A stretch of DNA of 64,000 nucleotides from Microbacterium sp. oral taxon 186 str. F0373 (GTDB lineage Bacteria > Actinomycetota > Actinomycetes > Actinomycetales > Microbacteriaceae). Made by a program: the position numbers and the translations under genes. Below the pieces are notes generated by a model that was given only the letters and a program-made list of their open reading frames with translations, was not told the DNA's origin and did not search any database. The stretch is from assembly GCF_000411455.1 (NCBI RefSeq), contig NZ_KE150457.1:1266023-1330022 (forward strand), written 5' to 3'. Positions 25,814-39,421 of the stretch are shown here, one piece after another. Every line of letters begins with the position of its first letter. Within the stretch, counting starts at the first letter, position 1.

Positions 25814-26575
25814 ATGGACATCGCCGGCGCATCCGCGCTCGTCACCGGCGGGGCCAGCGGCCTCGGCCTCGCCACCGCACGACGGCTCGCCGATGCGGGC
25901 GCCCACGTCGTGATCGTCGATCTCGCCTCCTCGGCCGGCGCTGACCGCGCTGCGCAACTCGGCGGCACCTTCGCGGCGGCCGACGTCACCGACCCGGCCC
26001 AGATCGCCGCCGCCGTCGAGGCCGCCGCGGCGCAGGGACCGCTGCGGGTCGTGGTCAACTGCGCCGGCATCGCGCCGCCCGCCAAGGTGCTCGAGCGCGA
26101 CGGGTCGCCGAGCGACCTCGCCCACTTCGAACGCATCATCCGCGTCAACCTCATCGGCACGTACAACGTCATCGCGCAGGCCTCCGCCGCCATCGCGAAG
26201 ACGGAGCCCGCCGACGGCGGCGACCGCGGCGTCATCGTGAACACCGCGTCGGTCGCGGCGTTCGACGGTCAGATCGGCCAACCTGCCTACTCCGCGAGCA
26301 AAGGCGGTGTGCACGCGATGACGCTGCCGATCGCCCGTGAGATGGCGCGCTACGGCATCCGCGTGGTCACGATCGCCCCCGGGATCATGGAGACGCCGAT
26401 GCTCGCCGGTCTCCCCGAAGCCGCGCAGGAGAGCCTCGGGCAGCAGGTGCCCTACCCGGCCCGGCTCGGCAGGCCGGACGAGTACGCGAGTCTGGTGGCC
26501 GAGATCGTCCGCAACGGCTATCTCAACGGTGAGACGATCCGTCTCGACGGTGCCATCCGGATGGCGCCGAAGTGA
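25814..26575 (+). CDS. SDR family 3-hydroxyacyl-CoA dehydrogenase (HSD10-like)
   Basis: The 253-residue short-chain dehydrogenase has the NAD(H) motif [19 protein letters not shown] and Asp ending beta-2 (VIVDLAS). It also shows NCAGIAPP, the catalytic Ser ([10 protein letters not shown]) and the YxxxK pair in [13 protein letters not shown]. The [20 protein letters not shown] arrangement and the end [15 protein letters not shown] are close to type II 3-hydroxyacyl-CoA dehydrogenases (HSD17B10 relatives) of beta-oxidation and isoleucine breakdown. AAGGAG precedes the ATG. It overlaps the following crotonase gene by four bases. Confidence 0.87.
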   Translation: MDIAGASALVTGGASGLGLATARRLADAGAHVVIVDLASSAGADRAAQLGGTFAAADVTDPAQIAAAVEAAAAQGPLRVVVNCAGIAPPAKVLERDGSPSDLAHFERIIRVNLIGTYNVIAQASAAIAKTEPADGGDRGVIVNTASVAAFDGQIGQPAYSASKGGVHAMTLPIAREMARYGIRVVTIAPGIMETPMLAGLPEAAQESLGQQVPYPARLGRPDEYASLVAEIVRNGYLNGETIRLDGAIRMAPK

Positions 26576-27357
26576 CCGCCTCGATCATCCACACCCGTGA
26601 CGGCGCGCTCGCGCGGCTCACCTTCAACCGCCCCGCGTCGCTGAACGCCATGGGTTTCGAGATGGGCGCGCTCTGGCGCGACCTCGCCCACGAGATCACC
26701 GCCGATCCGGCGGTCGGCGCGATCGTGCTGGATGCCGCGGGCCCCGCCTTCTGCGCCGGCGGCGACGTCGTCGAGATGGCGTCCTCCGGCTCGGGCGGCG
26801 AAGACATCACGGCCATGGCCCACATCATCCACGACGGCATCCGTACCTTCGTCGCGTCCGACATTCCGATCGTCGCGGCGGTGCAGGGCGCCGTCGCCGG
26901 TGGGGGACTCGGCCTGATGCTCACCGCCGACTACGTCGTCGCCGGACCGCGTGCGCGGTTCGTGAGCAAGTACGCCAACATCGGGCTGACCCCCGACCTC
27001 GGCGTCTCGACGCTTCTTCCCGCGGCCATCGGGCAGACGCGTGCGCTGCGGATGCTGCTCGACGACGTCACGATCGATGCCCCCACGGCGCTGGAGTGGG
27101 GTCTCATCACCGAGATCGCCGACGATCCGGGGGCTCGCGCCGCGGAGCTCGCCCGGTTCTGGCTGGGCGGCGCGACGGCCGCGTTCGGGCAGGCCAAGCG
27201 CCTCGTGCGCGCCGGCGCGCGGCGCGCCTTCGCCGACAACCTCGACGACGAAGCCCGTACGATCGGCGCCAGCTTCGACACCCCGCAGGCGAAGGCCCGT
27301 GTCGCCGCGTTCGCCGCGGCATCCACCTCTCCGACCTCTGACAAGGAACGCGCATGA
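26572..27357 (+). CDS. Enoyl-CoA hydratase/isomerase family protein
   Basis: The 261-residue crotonase-fold protein starts at a GTG inside the previous stop (GTGA). Landmarks are [17 protein letters not shown], the oxyanion-hole [14 protein letters not shown] and [39 protein letters not shown] follows, where a hydratase would carry the second catalytic Glu. Here that position is not clearly acidic, so isomerase or another acyl-CoA chemistry is possible. It is sandwiched between two SDR genes in one operon for acyl-CoA metabolism. Confidence 0.85.
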   Translation: MTASIIHTRDGALARLTFNRPASLNAMGFEMGALWRDLAHEITADPAVGAIVLDAAGPAFCAGGDVVEMASSGSGGEDITAMAHIIHDGIRTFVASDIPIVAAVQGAVAGGGLGLMLTADYVVAGPRARFVSKYANIGLTPDLGVSTLLPAAIGQTRALRMLLDDVTIDAPTALEWGLITEIADDPGARAAELARFWLGGATAAFGQAKRLVRAGARRAFADNLDDEARTIGASFDTPQAKARVAAFAAASTSPTSDKERA

Positions 27358-28181
27358 CCCTCGCCGGAAAGACCATCCTCATGTCCGGCGGCAGCCGTGG
27401 CATCGGCCTCGCCATCGCACTGCGGGCTGCGCGCGATGGCGCCAACATCGCCCTCATGGCCAAGACCGACACTCCGCACCCCAAGCTCGAGGGCACCGTG
27501 CACAGCGCCGCGGCCGAGATCGAGGCGGCTGGTGGGCGAGCACTGCCGATCGTCGGCGACGTGCGCAACGACGACGACATCACCGCGGCGGTGATGAAGA
27601 CCCACGGCGAGTTCGGGGGCATCGACATCGTCGTGAACAACGCCTCGGTGATCGATCTGTCGGGCTCGCTCGAGCTCGCCGCGAAGAAGTACGACCTCAT
27701 GCAGGACGTCAACGTCCGCGGCACGTTCATGCTCAGCCGTGCGGCCGTACCGATCCTGAAGGATGCCGAGAACCCGCACATCCTGTCGCTATCGCCGCCC
27801 CTGAACATCACGCCGCGCTGGCTGGGTGCCCACACCGGCTATACCCTCGCCAAGTACGGGATGACGATGGCGACGCTGGGGATGGCGGCGGAGTTCGCGA
27901 AGGACGGCATCGCGGCCAACACCCTGTGGCCGGAGACGACGATCGCCACGGCCGCCGTGCAGTTCGCCCTCGGCGGCGACCGGATGATGAAGGTCAGCCG
28001 CACCCCCGAGGTCTACGCCGACGCGGCGTACGAAGTGCTCACCCGTCCGGCGCGGGAGTACACGGGCCAGACGCTCATCGTGGAGCAGGTGCTGCGCGAC
28101 GCGGGCGTCACCGACTTCGCGAAGTATGCCGCGACGCCGGGGACGCCCGACCACGAGCTGTTCCCCGACATCTTCCTCTGA
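27354..28181 (+). CDS. SDR family oxidoreductase (HSDL2-like)
   Basis: The 275-residue SDR starts within the crotonase stop (ATGA). It carries ILMSGGSRGIGLAIALRAA and the HSDL2-typical LMAKTDTPHPKLEGTVHSAA, then VVNNASVIDL and the active-site segment LSLSPPLNITPRWL with the tyrosine-lysine pair in GYTLAKYGMTM. The YxxxK motif is intact (Tyr-Thr-Leu-Ala-Lys). HSDL2-like enzymes have no firmly known substrate but accompany fatty-acid genes. No acyl-CoA dehydrogenase or thiolase is adjacent. Confidence 0.86.
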   Translation: MTLAGKTILMSGGSRGIGLAIALRAARDGANIALMAKTDTPHPKLEGTVHSAAAEIEAAGGRALPIVGDVRNDDDITAAVMKTHGEFGGIDIVVNNASVIDLSGSLELAAKKYDLMQDVNVRGTFMLSRAAVPILKDAENPHILSLSPPLNITPRWLGAHTGYTLAKYGMTMATLGMAAEFAKDGIAANTLWPETTIATAAVQFALGGDRMMKVSRTPEVYADAAYEVLTRPAREYTGQTLIVEQVLRDAGVTDFAKYAATPGTPDHELFPDIFL

Positions 28182-28191
28182 GTCCTTCGGT

Positions 28192-28213
28192 TCGACGCGT
28201 CGCTGCGCGTCGA
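28192..28213. terminator. Hairpin between convergent SDR and HAD genes
   Basis: TCGACGCG and CGCGTCGA form an 8-bp perfect stem around TCGCTG in a 41-base convergent gap. It can serve both strands as a terminator, although no T-run follows. Confidence 0.55.
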
Positions 28214-28222
28214 GACGCGGTC

Positions 28223-29095
28223 TCAGATGAGGCCGAGGCGCGTCAGGGCGTTGCTGACGCCGTCCTCCAGCACACCGGTGGTGACCATGTCGGTCATCGC
28301 CTGCAGTTCGGGATCGGCACCGCCCATCGCGACCGAGGTGCCGACGACATGGAACATCTCGACGTCGTTCCAGCTGTCGCCGATGCCGATGGCGTCGGCG
28401 GCATCCATCCCGAGTACCGCGAGCACCTCGGTGATCGCCGCGCCCTTATTGACGCCCTGCTGGCAGATCTCGCCGTTCGAGCCGCCGGGCAGCGGGATGG
28501 AACCGGGGATCACGTGGAACTGCGGCCCCAGCTCGTCGGCGGCGCGGGTGAGCGTGTCGCTGGCCGTGCTGAGGAAGGTGGCCTTGACCACGGCATCGAG
28601 GTCGACTTCGTCGAGCGGCCGGTAGTGGTTGAGGAGGGCGACGTCCTCCGAAGCGGCGGCCGCCGCGCGTTCGTCGACCGGGGCATGGGTCCGCACGAAG
28701 CGGCGGGCGTGCTCGAGCACGCCGGGGCTGACGTAGACGGTGCCGTCGGTCTGCAGGAAGTAGTGCGCCCCGTGCTCCTCGAAATAGGCGATCATCCGGT
28801 CGACGAGGGGGCGCGGCATGAGGTGCGCGACGATCTGCTCGTCGCCCCGCACGGCGAAGGCGCCGCCGTTGGTGATGGCGCCGTCGACGGGGATGGCGCG
28901 AACCTTCGGGTTGATGTCGCCGGCGGCGCGACCCGTGCACAGGTACACCAGGTGACCATTCGCGCGTGCGGCGGCGATGGCGACCGGCGTCGAGGCCGAC
29001 ATCTGGGCCCCGTGTTCGAGGATCGTCCCGTCGATGTCGATGAAGATGATGCGGCGGCGGGACGGGGATATCGACGAGGAGCTCACGGCATCCAT
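28223..29095 (-). CDS. HAD-superfamily hydrolase, Cof-type phosphatase (copy 1)
   Basis: The 290-residue protein has the HAD motifs in order: FIDIDGTILEHG (DxDGT nucleophile), LVYLCTGRAAG (motif II Thr), a conserved Lys near GVNKGAAITEVL and GIGDSWNDVEMFHV (motif IV). A large cap domain lies between motifs II and III, typical of Cof-type sugar-phosphate or nucleotide phosphatases. ITNGGAFAV is a substrate-pocket stretch shared with the second copy at 30763-31593. GGGGAGA abuts ATG 29095; the GTG at 29086 would have a better Shine-Dalgarno distance, so the start is uncertain by three codons. Confidence 0.85.
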   Translation of the reverse strand: MDAVSSSSISPSRRRIIFIDIDGTILEHGAQMSASTPVAIAAARANGHLVYLCTGRAAGDINPKVRAIPVDGAITNGGAFAVRGDEQIVAHLMPRPLVDRMIAYFEEHGAHYFLQTDGTVYVSPGVLEHARRFVRTHAPVDERAAAAASEDVALLNHYRPLDEVDLDAVVKATFLSTASDTLTRAADELGPQFHVIPGSIPLPGGSNGEICQQGVNKGAAITEVLAVLGMDAADAIGIGDSWNDVEMFHVVGTSVAMGGADPELQAMTDMVTTGVLEDGVSNALTRLGLI

Positions 29096-29147
29096 TCTCC
29101 CCGGTGCGCCTGAACGTCCGGTGTCGCGTCCGCCGCCGGGCCGAACC

Positions 29148-29786
29148 TCAGTGCTTCGGCCCGGTGACGAGCAGGATGCCGCCGAGCCCGATCATCATTC
29201 CGCCCCCGGTCGCGGTCAGCCGCTCGATGCGCGTCGGCGAGCGCGCGAACCACGTTCGTGCCGCGGCGGCGGCGAGCACCCACATCGAATCGGATACGAC
29301 CGCGAGCAGTGCGAACACCAGGCCGAGCTCGAGGAGCTGCAGCGGCACCGCGCCGGCCTTCAGATCGACGAACTGCGGCAGCACCGCGACGAAGAAGGCG
29401 AGCGTCTTCGGATTCGTGACACCCACGACGAAGCCCTGCCAGAGCTGACGGGCGTGCCCGCGCGGCAGCCCGGTCAGATCGGGCGCCGCTGCCGCGCTCT
29501 TGCGGTGGCGGATCGCTTGGATGCCGAGGGCGACGAGGTACAGCGAGCCGACGACCTTGAGGATCGTGAACAGCACGATCGACTGCGCCACGAGCGCGCC
29601 GACCCCGACCGCGACGAGGGCGACGATCGGGATGAGCGCGAGGCTCACTCCGGCGACGCTCAGCAGCCCGCCGGTGCGCCCGAGCGCGAGGGTGCGACCG
29701 ACCGAGAACAGCACCGCCGGGCCGGGGATGAGAATCAGCACCAGCGCCGTCAGCGTGAACGCGAGCAGGTTCTCCCAGGGCACCAT
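29148..29786 (-). CDS. LysE/RhtB family amino-acid exporter
   Basis: The 212-residue membrane protein has about six helices. It opens with LTALVLILIPGPAVLFSVGR, the LysE/RhtB signature with the conserved IPGP. WQGFVVGVTNPKTLAFFVAV and LPQFVD follow, both family hallmarks. It exports amino acids or small metabolites; the substrate is unknown. The neighbouring homocysteine methyltransferase makes methionine or related compounds a possible but unproved candidate. A leaderless promoter (TAGACT) precedes ATG 29786. Confidence 0.88.
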   Translation of the reverse strand: MVPWENLLAFTLTALVLILIPGPAVLFSVGRTLALGRTGGLLSVAGVSLALIPIVALVAVGVGALVAQSIVLFTILKVVGSLYLVALGIQAIRHRKSAAAAPDLTGLPRGHARQLWQGFVVGVTNPKTLAFFVAVLPQFVDLKAGAVPLQLLELGLVFALLAVVSDSMWVLAAAAARTWFARSPTRIERLTATGGGMMIGLGGILLVTGPKH

Positions 29787-29792
29787 GGCGTC

Positions 29793-29798
29793 AGTCTA
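29793..29798 (-). promoter_or_regulatory. -10 element (TAGACT), leaderless start of LysE-type exporter
   Basis: TAGACT on the minus strand ends six bases before ATG 29786, with no Shine-Dalgarno. Confidence 0.5.
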
Positions 29799-29846
29799 GG
29801 GGCGCGGTGCGCCCCCTCCTCGCCCACGCCTCTCGCCCAGAGCGGC

Positions 29847-29852
29847 TACGGT
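29847..29852 (+). promoter_or_regulatory. -10 element (TACGGT), leaderless start of mmuM
   Basis: TACGGT ends seven bases before ATG 29860. This spacing favours ATG 29860 over the in-frame GTG at 29851. Confidence 0.45.
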
Positions 29853-29859
29853 GGCAGCG

Positions 29860-30732
29860 ATGGCTCCCTCCGTAGACCTGCGCTCCGCACTCCGCGACCG
29901 TCCCCTCGTGCTCGACGGCGGTCTGGGCACGCTGCTCGAGTCGCGCGGCAATGACCTGAGCGGTCGCCTGTGGTCGGCGCGGCTGCTGCGCGACGACCCC
30001 GAAGAGGTCCGTGCCGCCCACGTCGAGTTCGTGGATGCCGGCGCGGACGTGCTCGTCACGTCCTCGTATCAGCTCGCGTACGGCATCGGCATGGACGACG
30101 ACGAGGTCGACGACCTGCTGCGCCGCAGCGTCGCGCTCGCGAAGGGCGCGGGCGATGCGTTCGTCGCGGCATCCGTGGGCCCATTCGGGGCCGTCCGTGC
30201 CGACGGCAGCGAGTACACCGGCGCGTCCGACGTCGACGTCGAGACGCTGCGCACCTTCCACCGCCGCCGGCTGGAGGTGCTGGCCGATGCCGGGGCCGAC
30301 GCCCTCGCCATCGAGACGATTCCGAGCCGACTCGAGGTGCAGGCGCTCGCCGCCGAGCTCGACCGTCTCGGTCGCCCCGATCTGCCGGTGTGGATCAGCC
30401 TCTCCGCAGCCAGCAGTGGCTTCGTGGGTGCGGATCTCGCCGCCGCGCTCGCCGACGCGGCCGAGGTCGCCGGTGTCGTCGCCGTGGGCGTCAACTGCTG
30501 CCCGCCCGAGGCGGTGGCACCCGCCCTCGCGGCTGTGCCATCGGGCGTTGCCGGCATCGCCTATCCGAACTCCGGTGAGCGCTGGGATGCCGAGGCCCGC
30601 ACCTGGGTGGGCGAGGGGGGTGTGCCGACCGCGCTGGCGAGCGCGTGGATCGCGGCCGGGGCCCGACTCGTCGGCGGTTGCTGCCGCACGACTCCGGCGC
30701 ATATCGCGGCGCTGGCGGCGTCGCTGCGCTGA
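29860..30732 (+). CDS. mmuM: Homocysteine S-methyltransferase
   Basis: The 290-residue protein transfers a methyl group from S-methylmethionine (or SAM) to homocysteine, giving methionine. The zinc thiolate ligands are visible as GVNCCPPEAV and GGCCRTTPAHI. The N-terminal LVLDGGLGTLLESRGNDLSG and ADVLVTSSYQLAYGIGM match the MmuM family. No separate S-methylmethionine permease is present, but a LysE exporter is divergent with 73 bases between the starts. Start chosen at ATG 29860 by leaderless spacing. Confidence 0.88.
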   Translation: MAPSVDLRSALRDRPLVLDGGLGTLLESRGNDLSGRLWSARLLRDDPEEVRAAHVEFVDAGADVLVTSSYQLAYGIGMDDDEVDDLLRRSVALAKGAGDAFVAASVGPFGAVRADGSEYTGASDVDVETLRTFHRRRLEVLADAGADALAIETIPSRLEVQALAAELDRLGRPDLPVWISLSAASSGFVGADLAAALADAAEVAGVVAVGVNCCPPEAVAPALAAVPSGVAGIAYPNSGERWDAEARTWVGEGGVPTALASAWIAAGARLVGGCCRTTPAHIAALAASLR

Positions 30733-30762
30733 CGATCACCGCGCTGCGTCCGGCGCCTCGGG

Positions 30763-35728
<4,966 letters not shown>

Positions 35729-35888
35729 CGGGACGGCGTGCGTCGCAGGGGTGCGCCGAGCGGATGCCGCGGCGTCGGGGTGCTCATGCCGAGAAGTCTA
35801 GAAGTCGTGAGGGCGAGTTCTCTCCCTCGGGGGTGAGCCGCATGCCCGCGCCCGTGCGAGAACCCGCCGCGCATCCAGGCGGCCTCGG

Positions 35889-35894
35889 TACCCT
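35889..35894 (+). promoter_or_regulatory. -10 element (TACCCT), leaderless start of rlmN
   Basis: TACCCT ends six bases before ATG 35901. Confidence 0.5.
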
Positions 35895-35900
35895 GGAGTC

Positions 35901-37133
35901 ATGACCGAGCCCCGCCCCGTGCGCACCACCCGTCCCCGTCAGGTGCGCCCGCGCGCGGAGGGCTGGACCCAGCGGCTCGACGCCGACGGCAAACCGCTGC
36001 TGCAGTTCGCCGCGCCCAAGCGGGGGATGCCGCCGGTGCACCTGGCCGACCTGACGCCCGAGGAGCGCGTCGAGAAGGTCAAGGAGCTGGGGTTGCCGGG
36101 GTTCCGGGCGAAGCAGGTCGAGAAGCACTACTTCCAGCACTACACGTCGGATGCCGCCGCGATGACCGACCTCCCGGCATCCGGTCGGGAGGAGTTCGTC
36201 ACGGGGCTGCTGCCGCATCTGCTCACCGAGGTGCGACGGCTCGAGACCGACCGCGGCGACACGATCAAGTTCCTCTGGAAGCTGCACGACGGCGCCCTCG
36301 TCGAGTCGGTGCTCATGCGTTACCCCGGCCGCATCACGCTGTGCGTGTCGAGCCAGGCCGGCTGCGGTATGAACTGCCCCTTCTGCGCGACCGGTCAGGC
36401 GGGGCTCACCCGCAACATGTCGGCTGCGGAGATCATCGAGCAGGTCGTCCGTGCCAACGCGGCGATCCGCGCCGGTGAGCTGGGCCCCGCCGAGCACGTC
36501 GACGAGCGCGTCACGAACATCGTGTTCATGGGCATGGGGGAGCCGCTCGCCAACTACAACCGGGTGATGCAGGCCGTCCGCACGATGGTCGACAAGGATC
36601 ACGGGCTCGGGATGAGCGCGCGCGGCGTCACGGTGTCGACCGTGGGCCTCGTACCGGCGATCAACAAGCTCGCCGCCGAGGACATCCCGGTGACGTTCGC
36701 GCTGTCTCTCCACGCTCCCGACGATCAGCTTCGCGACGAGATGATCCCGATCAACTCGCGCTGGAAGGTCGATGAGGCGTTGGATGCCGCGCGCGGCTAC
36801 TTCGAGAAGACGGGTCGCCGGGTCTCGATCGAGTACGCGCTCATCAAGGACATGAACGACCACGCGTGGCGCGCCGACCTGCTCGCCACCAAGCTCAACG
36901 AGCGCGGCCGCGGCTGGGTGCACGTGAACCCGATTCCGCTGAACCCCACGCCCGGATCGGTGTGGACGGCGTCCGAAAAGGATGTGCAGCGCGAGTTCGT
37001 GCGCCGCCTCAACGAGGCCGGCATCCCGACCACCCTCCGCGACACCCGCGGCAAGGAGATCGACGGGGCCTGCGGCCAGCTCGTCGCCACCGAGGAAGAC
37101 CGCGCCGTCGCGGCATCCGTTCCCGTCGACTGA
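35901..37133 (+). CDS. rlmN: 23S rRNA (adenine(2503)-C(2))-methyltransferase
   Basis: The 410-residue radical-SAM enzyme methylates A2503 of 23S rRNA and A37 of some tRNAs. The iron-sulfur cluster cysteines lie in [20 protein letters not shown] (CxxxCxxC). Other family marks are [27 protein letters not shown] and [20 protein letters not shown]. The C-terminal [15 protein letters not shown] has the conserved Cys that carries the protein-methyl intermediate. A leaderless promoter precedes it, and a palindromic element follows. Confidence 0.95.
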   Translation: MTEPRPVRTTRPRQVRPRAEGWTQRLDADGKPLLQFAAPKRGMPPVHLADLTPEERVEKVKELGLPGFRAKQVEKHYFQHYTSDAAAMTDLPASGREEFVTGLLPHLLTEVRRLETDRGDTIKFLWKLHDGALVESVLMRYPGRITLCVSSQAGCGMNCPFCATGQAGLTRNMSAAEIIEQVVRANAAIRAGELGPAEHVDERVTNIVFMGMGEPLANYNRVMQAVRTMVDKDHGLGMSARGVTVSTVGLVPAINKLAAEDIPVTFALSLHAPDDQLRDEMIPINSRWKVDEALDAARGYFEKTGRRVSIEYALIKDMNDHAWRADLLATKLNERGRGWVHVNPIPLNPTPGSVWTASEKDVQREFVRRLNEAGIPTTLRDTRGKEIDGACGQLVATEEDRAVAASVPVD

Positions 37134-37168
37134 CCCGGCGGGCCGCGCGCGGCACCTCGCGCGGCACC

Positions 37169-37248
37169 CGAACTGCAAGGCCGGCTGCCCGACCCGCCGG
37201 TGTGGGGTGGCCAGCGGCGGCGTGTCGCTCGGCATCCCTTGCAGTTCG
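37169..37248. repeat. 80-bp nested palindrome (type B) between rlmN and the aldo-keto reductase gene
   Basis: Outer arms CGAACTGCAAGG (37169-37180) and CCTTGCAGTTCG (37237-37248) are perfect complements, with CACC/GGTG flanks nearly extending them. Inner blocks 19 bases in (37188-37199 and 37218-37229) pair at 9 of 12 positions. Total length and block offsets equal those of the elements at 40773 and 50929, though the arm sequences differ. Confidence 0.6.
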
Positions 37249-37318
37249 GTGCACGCGGGGGTGGATGCCGGGGCCGCACCACCCTGTCAAGCCTGACCCC
37301 GCCCATAGGCGGCGGCAG

Positions 37319-37324
37319 TAGCGT
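37319..37324 (+). promoter_or_regulatory. -10 element (TAGCGT), leaderless start of aldo-keto reductase
   Basis: TAGCGT ends six bases before ATG 37331. Confidence 0.5.
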
Positions 37325-37330
37325 GGACCA

Positions 37331-38344
37331 ATGGTCAACTATCGCTATCTCGGCAACAGCGGCTTCAAGGTCTCGGAGATCACCTACGGCAACTGGGTGA
37401 CCCACGCCTCCCAGGTGGAGAATGAGGCCGCCATTGCCACCGTTCACAAGGCACTCGATCTCGGTATCACCTCGTTCGACACGGCCGATGCCTACGCCAA
37501 CACGGCCGCCGAGGTCGTGCTGGCCGACGCCCTGAAGGGCCTCGAACGCACCGATTACGAGGTCTTCACGAAGGTCTACTGGCCGATCGGCAAGAAGGGA
37601 CCGAACGACCAGGGGCTGTCGCGCAAGCACCTCTTCGACGGCATCCACGGGTCGCTGCGCCGTCTGAACGTCGACTACGTCGACCTGTACCAGGCGCACC
37701 GCTTCGACTACGAGACCCCGCTCGAAGAGACGATGCAGGCGTTCGCCGACATCGTCCGCCAGGGCAAGGCGCTCTACATCGGCGTGAGCGAGTGGACGGC
37801 CGAGCAGCTGCGCGAGGGCGCCGCGCTCGCGAAGGAGCTGAACTTCCAGCTCGTGAGCAACCAGCCGCAGTACTCGGCGCTCTGGCGCGTCATCGAGGGC
37901 AAGGTCGTGCCGACCTCGGAGGAGCTCGGCATCTCGCAGATCGTCTGGTCGCCGATGGCGCAGGGCGTGCTGAGCGGCAAGTACCTGCCTGGACAGCCCG
38001 TTCCCGCCGGCTCGCGCGCGACCGACGAGAAGAGCGGGGCGAACTTCATCAAGCGCTTCCTCACCGACGACACGCTCGCCGCCGTGCAGAAGCTCAAGCC
38101 GATCGCCGAGCAGGCGGGCCTCACCATGCCGCAGCTGGCGATCGCGTGGGTGCTGCAGAACCCGAACGTGTCGGCCGCACTCGTCGGTGCCTCGCGTCCC
38201 GAGCAGCTCGAGGACTCCGTCAAGGCGTCCGGTGTCGTGCTCGACGCCGAGGTGATGTCGGCGATCGATGAGGCCCTCGCGCCCGCCGCGGTCACCGACC
38301 CCGAGGAGACCTACAAGGTCTCGCCCGCTTCGCGCCCGCTCTGA
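37331..38344 (+). CDS. Aldo/keto reductase (Kv-beta/YghZ-like group)
   Basis: The 337-residue TIM-barrel oxidoreductase reduces carbonyls with NADPH. The catalytic tetrad is visible: Asp and Tyr in SFDTADAYAN, Lys in FTKVYWPIG and His in YQAHRFDYETP. The GNWVTH start, LRRLNVDYVDLYQAHR and LGISQIVWSPMAQGVLSGKY match the Kv-beta-like AKR group, as does the cofactor segment VGASRPEQLEDSVKASG. The substrate is unknown. It sits alone, behind a leaderless promoter and the palindromic element. Confidence 0.9.
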   Translation: MVNYRYLGNSGFKVSEITYGNWVTHASQVENEAAIATVHKALDLGITSFDTADAYANTAAEVVLADALKGLERTDYEVFTKVYWPIGKKGPNDQGLSRKHLFDGIHGSLRRLNVDYVDLYQAHRFDYETPLEETMQAFADIVRQGKALYIGVSEWTAEQLREGAALAKELNFQLVSNQPQYSALWRVIEGKVVPTSEELGISQIVWSPMAQGVLSGKYLPGQPVPAGSRATDEKSGANFIKRFLTDDTLAAVQKLKPIAEQAGLTMPQLAIAWVLQNPNVSAALVGASRPEQLEDSVKASGVVLDAEVMSAIDEALAPAAVTDPEETYKVSPASRPL

Positions 38345-38378
38345 GCCGTCTCACGGTGAGACACGGCGGCTGACGCGC

Positions 38379-38867
38379 ATGGCCACGATGAGCGCCGGCA
38401 TCCTGCTGTACCGGAGAGAACCGGACGGCGCGGTGTCGGCGCTCGTCGCACATATGGGCGGTCCGTTCTGGGCGCGCAGGGACGAGGGGGCGTGGTCGAT
38501 CCCGAAGGGAGAGTTCGACCCGTCGCAGGAGTCGGCGTGGGATGCCGCGGCGCGCGAGTTCCGCGAAGAGCTCGGTGTCGCCCCTCCCGATGTGCCGTAC
38601 GTAGAGCTCGGCACGTTCGCGTACTCCTCGGGGGCGAAGACCGTCACGGTGTTCTGCGGCGACGGTACCGGATTCCTGACCTCCGATGCCGACCGCGCCG
38701 CGCTCGTTTTCGGTGAGTTCGAGATGGAGTGGCCACCCCGGTCGGGGCGTCGCCAGTGCTTTCCGGAGGTCGATCGTGTCGAGTGGATGCCGCTCTCCGA
38801 CGCCCGTCGGCGCGTGGTGGCCGGTCAGCGGTCGGCGCTCGACGCCCTCGAGGGGCTTCTCGGCTGA
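38379..38867 (+). CDS. Nudix hydrolase family protein
   Basis: The 162-residue protein has the start AGILLYRREPDGAVSALVAH, PFWARRDEGAWSIPKGEFDP and a Nudix box ending AAAREFREELGV. The REFREE acid cluster is intact, while the first Glu of the consensus (G-x5-E) is Gln followed by Glu (DPSQES), a mild departure. Similar small Nudix proteins hydrolyse nucleoside diphosphate derivatives; the substrate is unknown. An ATG at 38388 is an alternative start nine bases on. A palindrome follows the stop. Confidence 0.85.
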   Translation: MATMSAGILLYRREPDGAVSALVAHMGGPFWARRDEGAWSIPKGEFDPSQESAWDAAAREFREELGVAPPDVPYVELGTFAYSSGAKTVTVFCGDGTGFLTSDADRAALVFGEFEMEWPPRSGRRQCFPEVDRVEWMPLSDARRRVVAGQRSALDALEGLLG

Positions 38868-38872
38868 CCGGT

Positions 38873-38958
38873 GTTCATAACTCCGGAGTTTCGCGGTGCC
38901 GCAAACGTGTCGGGACGGTGAGGTCACCCTGGAGCCCCGCATTTCCGGAGTTGTGAAC
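38873..38958. repeat. Inverted repeat (type C) between Nudix and VOC genes
   Basis: GTTCATAACTCCGGA (38873-38887) pairs with TCCGGAGTTGTGAAC (38944-38958), 15 bp with one G-U pair. The 56-base interior holds two smaller hairpins (GTTT-C-GCGG/CCGCAAAC, and GGTGA/TCACC at 38917-38928). The outer 12-mers again span 80 bases (38876-38955). The right spacer CCGCATT resembles those of the elements at 40773 and 50929. Confidence 0.6.
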
Positions 38959-39058
38959 CGCGGCGGTGCGGAACGCGAGCGGCCACATGCGCCGGTGCGG
39001 CGACCTCTTGCGCCCGCGCCACAGGCGGCGAAGACTGTGCGCGATGGAAGGGGCACTC

Positions 39059-39421
39059 ATGGCACACGGCGACATCACGCACATCGACATCCCGGTCGCG
39101 GATCTGGCGCAGGCCGCGGCGTTCTATTCCGAGCTGTTCGGCTGGCAGATCGCGGAGCCGCCGGGCTTCGAGGGCTACCCGATGTGGTCGGCCCCCAACG
39201 GCATCAGCGGTGGCGGACTCGCGCCGCGCAGCGACGGGTTCACCCAGCCGCGTTCATACGTCGAGGTCGATTCGATCGACGACACCATCGCGACGGCGAA
39301 GGCGGCGGGAGGGACCGTCGCCATGGGGAAGGAGCCGATCACCGCGAAGAGCTGGTGGGCGGTGATCGTCGACCCCGACGGCAACCACATCGGCCTGTTC
39401 GAGGGGACGACCGAGGACTAG
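39059..39421 (+). CDS. VOC family (glyoxalase/dioxygenase-fold) protein
   Basis: The 120-residue protein has the paired beta-alpha-beta-beta-beta modules of the vicinal oxygen chelate fold. These are ITHIDIPVADLAQAAAFYSE and LFGWQIAEPPGFEG, then a second module with TIATAKAAGGTVAM and IVDPDGNHIGLFEGT. Candidate metal ligands are His in ITHIDIP and Glu in FEGTTED. GGAAGGGG lies just before ATG 39059. Reaction unknown. Its stop overlaps the convergent RNase HI gene by four bases. Confidence 0.82.
   Translation: MAHGDITHIDIPVADLAQAAAFYSELFGWQIAEPPGFEGYPMWSAPNGISGGGLAPRSDGFTQPRSYVEVDSIDDTIATAKAAGGTVAMGKEPITAKSWWAVIVDPDGNHIGLFEGTTED

Noticed and set aside
35729..35900. Ribonucleic antiterminator (RAT) and terminator for the BglG protein
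   Set aside because: I could not find a convincing RAT-terminator pair in this gap by eye; no site is claimed.
38966..39058. Upstream extension of the VOC gene to an earlier ATG
   Set aside because: The extension is Arg-rich and unlike the family; GGAAGGGG sits just before ATG 39059.
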